A DNA stretch of 64,000 bases, taken from Dugong dugon (lineage: Eukaryota; Chordata; Mammalia; Sirenia; Dugongidae). The position numbers were made by a program, and so were the translations under genes. The stretch covers positions 21,384,501 through 21,448,500 of the forward strand of contig CM057469.1 in NCBI GenBank assembly GCA_030035585.1, in the 5' to 3' direction. A model generated the notes under the pieces. That model saw only the letters and a list, made by a program, of their open reading frames with translations. It was not told where the DNA came from and ran no database searches. The number at the start of each line of letters is the position of its first letter. Within the stretch, counting starts at the first letter, position 1. Positions 58,166 through 64,000 of this stretch are shown here, piece after piece.

Positions 58166-60690
58166 AGGGAGGAGAAACAGAACCTCTTTGACTAGCCTTC
58201 ATGAGGGCTCCAACAGCACATAAAGACCTAGGACAGCATTTACCCATATTAAATATTCAGCATATGGCAACTATAGGTGCCGTTGCTCCTTAGGTGCTGA
58301 GTGGCTCTCTGGCCCAGCCCTTCCACTCCCAACATTTGAGTTCATCCTGCTAGCATTACAGTCCTGGACCCAGTGCATATGGGTCCTTCCACCAGAGAGG
58401 CCAGCTCACTGACCTGGGCCTGTTACACTGCCTCTTTGCCTGGCTTCCAGTCCGTTCTCTGGTAGTCTGACTCTAACACAGACCTCCAAGCACTTGCTTG
58501 CTCCCTGCCTGGCCATCCTGAGGCTGACTCCTGTTTTCTCTGGTTCCCACTTCCCCTCCTGCTAGCAGAGACAAGCCCCTTGCCCTGTCCCCAACCCCTG
58601 CTTTCCTTCCCAGCTCAGTGCTGATGGAATTAAGTCAAGTAATATTTAATTTATGTGCAGAGTGGATCAGAAAGCCTATTTAAAATTGAAAGAGAAAGCA
58701 GATGAGAATTAATAAAGAGTAAAAGACGTCATAATCCTTAACACTCTTGCTTGTAGGGAGCCATAGTATCTTGGTTTAGTAAGTGCCTCACACTTAAAAA
58801 ATAGTCTCATATAAGCGTGAATTTGCATCTGCTTAAATAGAGTTTATGTTACCAGTGAATAGTAAAAAATGCCAAGTGGATGCTTGCTTCCTGAAATAAA
58901 TTATTCACACGATGAGCAAAGAATTAATGGGTTGGAGCAAACTTGGTCATCATGGCCTAGGTTCGTATTATATAATGCCACTTATGTCCCACAGAGCAGA
59001 TGGGTGAAAGTATTGTACCCCACAGAGCAGATCAGTAAGGCATGGAAAGACAAAATTCAACCTGAGGGAATGAACTTTTCCAATTACTATTGTTTTCACA
59101 AATCCGGAAAACTTTCTCTTTCTTTGTTTGTGTTATTGGCTAGACTGAAAAATTTTAGTCTGGCAAACACTTCAAAACATCAGCATTTACCAGAATTATT
59201 TCCTGTGATTTTAGATAAACAGACAAACGCTAGGCTGAGACAGGATTCCTTCCTCTCATCAATCAAGGAATGAATTTTTAGATGTCAGGAGTGTCTTCTA
59301 ATGGATTTCTGTATTGGGTCCATGATCGTACTTGTCTGGTAGCATATATTCCCCCCACTATTAGACTTCTTTCACTGTAGTTTGACATTTCAGTTTGTTT
59401 TGAAGAACGTTTCCTTTCCTTTAACTCTTTTTGGTATGGCAATTTTTTTTTTTTTTTAACATAACCATGGTCTATGAAATACCGTATTTAATACAATTAT
59501 TTTGAGAAGCTTAAGGTTATCAGACTTTAGATTTATTTGCCTTCTCTTCTTCCATGTAATAACCACATCTCAATATCTGGCTAGTTTCTCTAAAAGTTTT
59601 AACTTCTTTTACAGTCTTTTGTAGCTGTCTCAGTTTTAAACCTATGTAACAAATTTCCATCTTCTATTTTAATTCTAAAGATCAAGAAGCCTGATGAATC
59701 TTTTGAACTTCTGGGACACAGCAGTAGCTGTGCTATGTTATGTTCTCACACTGAATTGACTGATAGATTCATTAGACAGACAGAGGTGGCATCTGTGGCA
59801 CGCTCCCAGACCAGACATGTTCCTTGTAGTGTGTACATTGCAGACATTTGAAGGTCCTGGATTGCTGGATATTCATACCTGCACAGAATGTGCTGTGAGA
59901 GTTTAGAGTACAACATAAATGTTGAGGTACAGATGAAATGCCAAACTGTGCTTGTTAAGAGACAGACCTTTTTGCCAAGAAAGAACATTCTTATTTTTCT
60001 CAGAAATAGAAAAATGAGTCAATTTTTAAAATTACAGATGAAGCCCTTAAGTAAGATTTAAATGAAGAATAAGAAGAAGACTTGTCTACACTGGAAAATC
60101 TCACAGCTGCCTAACATATGAAGTATCCCTGAGTGGGTAGCACGGGGTTGGATGTCATGGCTCTTGGGTGATAAGCACATTCATCATTCTTCACAGCTGA
60201 CAATGAACCTTGTGAACATACTATTTCTCTGACTGAGCAATAATTGTGCTCCTAGCAATACGTATGATACAATAATAGTATGAGGAGTTAAGATGAGAAG
60301 AGGAGACCCATTAAAATAGGAAAGCACCAATTAGCAAACTCATCAATCAGTAGATATTTGCTAACTGTCTTTTTGTGAAAGACACTGTATTAGAAGACTG
60401 TGAAGACATTCATTCAACAGACATTTATTTGACATATACTGTGTTCCAAAGAATGGAGAATATAAGTTCCAAACGGTGAAGAACTTAAAAGACTAGAGCA
60501 GGGCCCCTTCCTTCAAGATGTTTACAGTTTTATAAATACAGTTACAATATGTTTACAGTATTATGAATAATACAGAGAAATGCAAAATAGTATGAGACAC
60601 TGTCTTCAAGAGACTTGTTTAGAAAGGGTAAAATACAGTTAAAAAAATAAGTAATGAATCCTGTGATAATAATGATAATGTACCATAATA
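58166..60690 (+). other. PLD5 intron, no recognised gene
   Basis: Includes a 134-codon open frame at 58869-59273 with no recognisable domain and an internal near-duplication (CCACAGAGCAGAT at about 58989 and 59022). It is probably a chance frame. A T-run lies at 59443-59457. Confidence 0.4.
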
Positions 60691-63170
60691 AAGTTGAATT
60701 TATTCCAGCAATGCAGAGTTGATATAGAATTTGAAAATCAACGAGTGTAATGTATCACATTAACAGAATAAGAGTAAGTCCATATTATTTTCCCATATCC
60801 ATATCACGTCTCAAATCTACAAATGAAGAAAAAGCATTTGATGAAATTTTATATACTTAGAAATTATGACAAATTTCTCAGCAAACTAGGAATGAAAGGA
60901 AATTTCATTATTCTGGTAAAGAATTTCTTTTAAAAAAAAATCACAATTCATGGCGAAATATTGAAAAATGTTCTGCGGAGATCGTGAATGAGACAGAGAT
61001 GTCCACTACCATTACTTCTAGTCAGCATTGTGGAGGAGGTCCTAGCCAAAGAAATCTGCAAGAAAAAGAAATCAAAAGCATGAGAATTGAAAAGAAAACA
61101 ATAAATATTGATAATTATTAATAAATGACATGATTGTATACATTTGAAAATCAAAAATAAACTACAGATATAATTTTAGAATTAATACTGTCACTGGATT
61201 TAGCAAGGCCACTTGGTACAAAGTCAACATGCAAAATTAAATTAGAAAAAAATTCAAAATAAGAAAATACCTTTTATATTAGCATAAAATGTCAAATCTT
61301 AGGAATAAGTCTAATAAAAATGGTAAGACGTATTTTTTAATGTTACTGATTAATACTGAAATTTTTTAAAGGCCTTAATAAATAGTAAGTATATACTATG
61401 CCCAAGAAATGAAAGGCTTAACATTGTAAGATCTCACTTCTCACCCTTATTGATGTATGTAGTAGATGCAATTCCAATTAAAATCTCAGCAAGTTTGTGT
61501 GTTAAAAAAAAAAATCCTAAAATTTATATGGAAACGCAAAGGACCAAGACTACAAGAATAGGCATGACAATCTTGAAAAGGAACAAAGTTGTAGGACTGC
61601 TTCTAGATATCAAAACTTATTATAAAGTTACAGTAATTAAAGCAGTGTGACGTTGGTGCAAGAGTAAACAAATAGATCAGTTGAACCGAATAGAGAGCCT
61701 AGAAACAGAGCCGTGCATGTGTAGGTACTTGATTTATGACCAAAGTGGTACTGAAGTGCAGTGGGAAAGAGATGATCTTTTTGAAAAATGATACTGGGTC
61801 AGTTGTATATCTGTACACACACACAAAAGATCCTGATCTCCCTTTCACACCGTACACACAAATCAGTTTAAGGTAGGTTGTAGATCTAAATTAGAAAGGT
61901 GAAACAATGAAACGTTTAGAAAATAATGTAATAAAAAAAAATCTTCATTGCTTCGAGTACAGAAAAAAAGTTTAACCAGTTTTTATAATCACAGTTTATT
62001 AAGATTGATAACCTGGACTACAGTAAAATTAAGTACTTTTGTTTATAAAAAGATTCTATTACAAGGTTGAAGAGGTAAGTCACAAAGTTTGATATGCACG
62101 ACAAACGATTTTTATCCAGAATATATAAAGAACGTCTACAAATCAATAAGAAAAAAACAAAAACAGATGACTCAACAGAAAAATAAGGAAGATATCTGGA
62201 CAAATACTTCACAAAAGAGGACATCCAGATAGCCATCAAATGTATGAAAAAGTGCTTGATCTCATCAGTCAACAGGAAAATGCAAACATAAAACAAAATG
62301 ATACACCATTAAACAGCCACAAATTAAAACCAAACCTGTTGCCATCAAGTCGATTCTGACTCACAGTGACCCTATAGGACAGAGTAGAGCTGTCCCACAG
62401 GGCTTCCAAGGAGCGGCTGGTGGATTTGAACTGCCGACGTTTTGATTAGCAGCTGAGCTCTTTACCGCCGTGCCACCAGGGCTCCAAACAGCCACAATAA
62501 TGGATGAAATTAAAATGACTGACTATACCAATTCTTGATGAAAATGAGGAGCAACTTTAGATCTAATAAATTCTAGTGGGATTGTAACTGATAGAGCCGG
62601 TTTGGAAAACTGTTTGTAGTAGTATACAAATGTATAGCTTATGACCCAACAATTTAAGTTCTGTCTATATCAAACAAGCGTGTGCTCAAGTGCACCAAAG
62701 ACATGCAGAAGCATGTTTATGAAGCATTATTTCAGTAGTCTCCAATAGGATTGGATAGGATATCCAATCATAGTTGAATAGATAATCAATTGCAATTTAT
62801 TCATACAGTGCAATACATTAAGCAATAAAAAGTGATTACATAAATGTATATATTGCATATATATGCAATAAAATGGATTACTCAGACACAATGTGTGAAA
62901 GAAGACAGCCTCACCGTATGATTCCATTTAAGTGAAGTTCAGAAACAGGTAAAGATAGAAGTTGGCATTAGCAATTACTTTTGGGGATAAAGTGTGCATG
63001 AGGGAAGCTTTGGGGGGATGGCTAACAGTGTTCTGTAACTTTTTTTTTTAGATGGTGGTTACAAAGTGGAAATTTATTGAGCTATACACTGAAGATTTGC
63101 ATACTTTATATGTACCATATTTCAATGAGAGTTTACCCCCCAAAATTAAATATAAAATATATTCAGTGCG
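60691..63170 (+). mobile_element. Old L1 ORF2 and 3' end
   Basis: L1 RT-region text (GAAAAAGCATTTGATGAAAT at about 60828) runs through the ORF2 C-terminus (ATAGCCATCAAATGTATGAA) to the 3' tail (TGTACCATATTTCAATGAG at 63111). It has many indels and stops. It is split by the SINE at 62323-62485. Confidence 0.75.
62311..62497 (-). repeat. AfroSINE with target-site duplication, reverse
   Basis: AAACAGCCACAA occurs at 62311-62322 and 62486-62497. The SINE between runs from CAAACCTGTTGCCATCAAGT to GTGCCACCAGGGCTCC. Confidence 0.9.
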
Positions 63171-63542
63171 CTTCCCCTTGCTTACTGCTTATCTCTGGCT
63201 ATATCTCCTTAGAATCTCTGCTTCTTCCACCCATGGCCTTGGACCATGGTGCCCTCTGTCACTGTTTTCTTCCTGTGGTCACTCCTACTTGTCACCGTCC
63301 AGGGTTTGGTTTCCTGGGTCCTTTTCTCTCTTCACCCTCACCATCTTTTTTGGGAAACCTTCCATGTGACCTCATTGCACACATTACACTGTATTGTCAT
63401 TGTATGTTTATTTACCTTCCTCACTAGCTATTTACTCTTTAATAACTATTTATTGAGCGCCCTCCAGGAACAATTGTTTAGTGAATGGTAACCTCCTTGG
63501 GTTCAGAGACCACAAAGCACTCCAAGCTATGCCGAGCATCTG
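63171..63542 (+). other. PLD5 intron, unrecognised
   Basis: The overlapping open frames at 63052-63491 cross the L1 tail and unique DNA, with no domain. Part of 63435-63545 has an L2/MIR-like end. Confidence 0.4.
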
Positions 63543-63712
63543 GCATAGAATAAAACAAACAAAAACCCCAAACCCAATTCAAAGCCACCCTATAGAACAG
63601 AGTAGAACTGCCCCATAGGGTTTCCAAGGAGAGGCTGGTGGATTTGAACTGCCAACCTTTTGATTAGCAGCCTAGCTCTTAACCACTGTGCCACCAGGGC
63701 TCTGCATAGAAT
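63543..63712 (-). repeat. AfroSINE with target-site duplication, reverse
   Basis: GCATAGAAT at 63543-63551 and 63704-63712 bounds a SINE from AAACCCAATTCAAAGCCACC to GTGCCACCAGGGCTCT. Confidence 0.9.
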
Positions 63713-63715
63713 GCT

Positions 63716-63945
63716 GTGGTTGTTGTTAGGTGCCGTCAAGTCGGTTCCAACTCGTAGTGACCCTGTGTACAACAAAACGAAACACTGGCTGGTCCTGCGC
63801 CATCCTCACAATCATTGTTATGCTTGAACCCATTGTTGCCAGTGTGTCAGTCCATCTCGTTGAGGGTCTTCCTGTTTTTAGCTGACCCTCTACTTTACAA
63901 AGAATGATATCCTTCTCCAGGGACTTGTCCCTCATGCTAACATGT
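63716..63945 (-). mobile_element. RTE LINE 3' end, truncated
   Basis: GTTGTTGTTAGGTGCCGTCA through GATATCCTTCTCCAGGGACT; same segment as the other RTE 3' ends. Confidence 0.85.
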
Positions 63946-64000
63946 GTCCTGAAAGTGTTTGTGGAATGAGTGTGTGAAAATACCAAGCAGTAATGGTAAC

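Noticed and set aside
58869-59273. 134-codon open frame in PLD5 intron 1
   Set aside because: No domain, ordinary AT-rich context, internal near-duplication, no promoter or splice support.
1-64000. CRISPR arrays, operons, toxin or defence gene clusters
   Set aside because: The sequence is mammalian; no such structure is visible.

Overview
The window is mammalian genomic DNA, most likely from an elephant or close relative (Afrotheria, Proboscidea). The evidence is the many tRNA-headed SINEs of the AfroSINE type, a BovB/RTE-like LINE whose 3' end is shared with those SINEs, and L1 copies of one lineage, together with ancient L2, MIR and MaLR-like repeats shared by all placental mammals. No prokaryotic feature, CRISPR array, operon or convincing stand-alone RNA gene is visible.

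Only one host protein-coding feature can be supported. It is the first coding exon of PLD5 (inactive phospholipase D family member 5) on the + strand: ATG at 53631, 63 codons, GT donor at 53820. It lies in a CpG island of about 1.2 kb. Everything from 53820 to the right edge is PLD5 intron 1. Everything to the left of the island is intergenic and repeat-rich.

Layout. 1-11090: an L1 on + broken by two later insertions, a 5.8-kb L1-mediated retrocopy of an endogenous retroviral RNA (434-6200) and a 5'-truncated L1 with a double 3' end (8194-9468). 11091-12442: an LTR-like segment split by a short L1. 12601-19330: an old L1 on - split by a younger 5-kb L1 (13092-18097) that keeps its 5' UTR with tandem units but ends inside ORF2. 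19330-31200: L2, MIR, AfroSINE and old repeats, plus a 203-bp palindromic element flanked by TA (28190-28392). 31595-34190: a decayed RTE LINE. 34190-52800: mostly unrecognised intergenic DNA with many SINEs, RTE 3' ends, an L1 3' end, a MaLR-type LTR and a wide-spaced inverted repeat (41955-42808). 52820-54060: PLD5 promoter/CpG island and exon 1. 54060-64000: PLD5 intron with SINEs, an old L1 and an RTE 3' end.

I do not see a new biological system in the sense of a gene cluster. The most interesting material is the record of retrotransposition. It includes a retroviral RNA copied by L1 machinery with TATA-to-start spacing, R repeats, poly(A) and target-site duplication all visible. It also includes an L1 that ended early at an internal A-run, and SINEs built from a tRNA-Gly-like head joined to both ends of an RTE element. 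An upstream ATG overlapping the PLD5 start may affect its translation.
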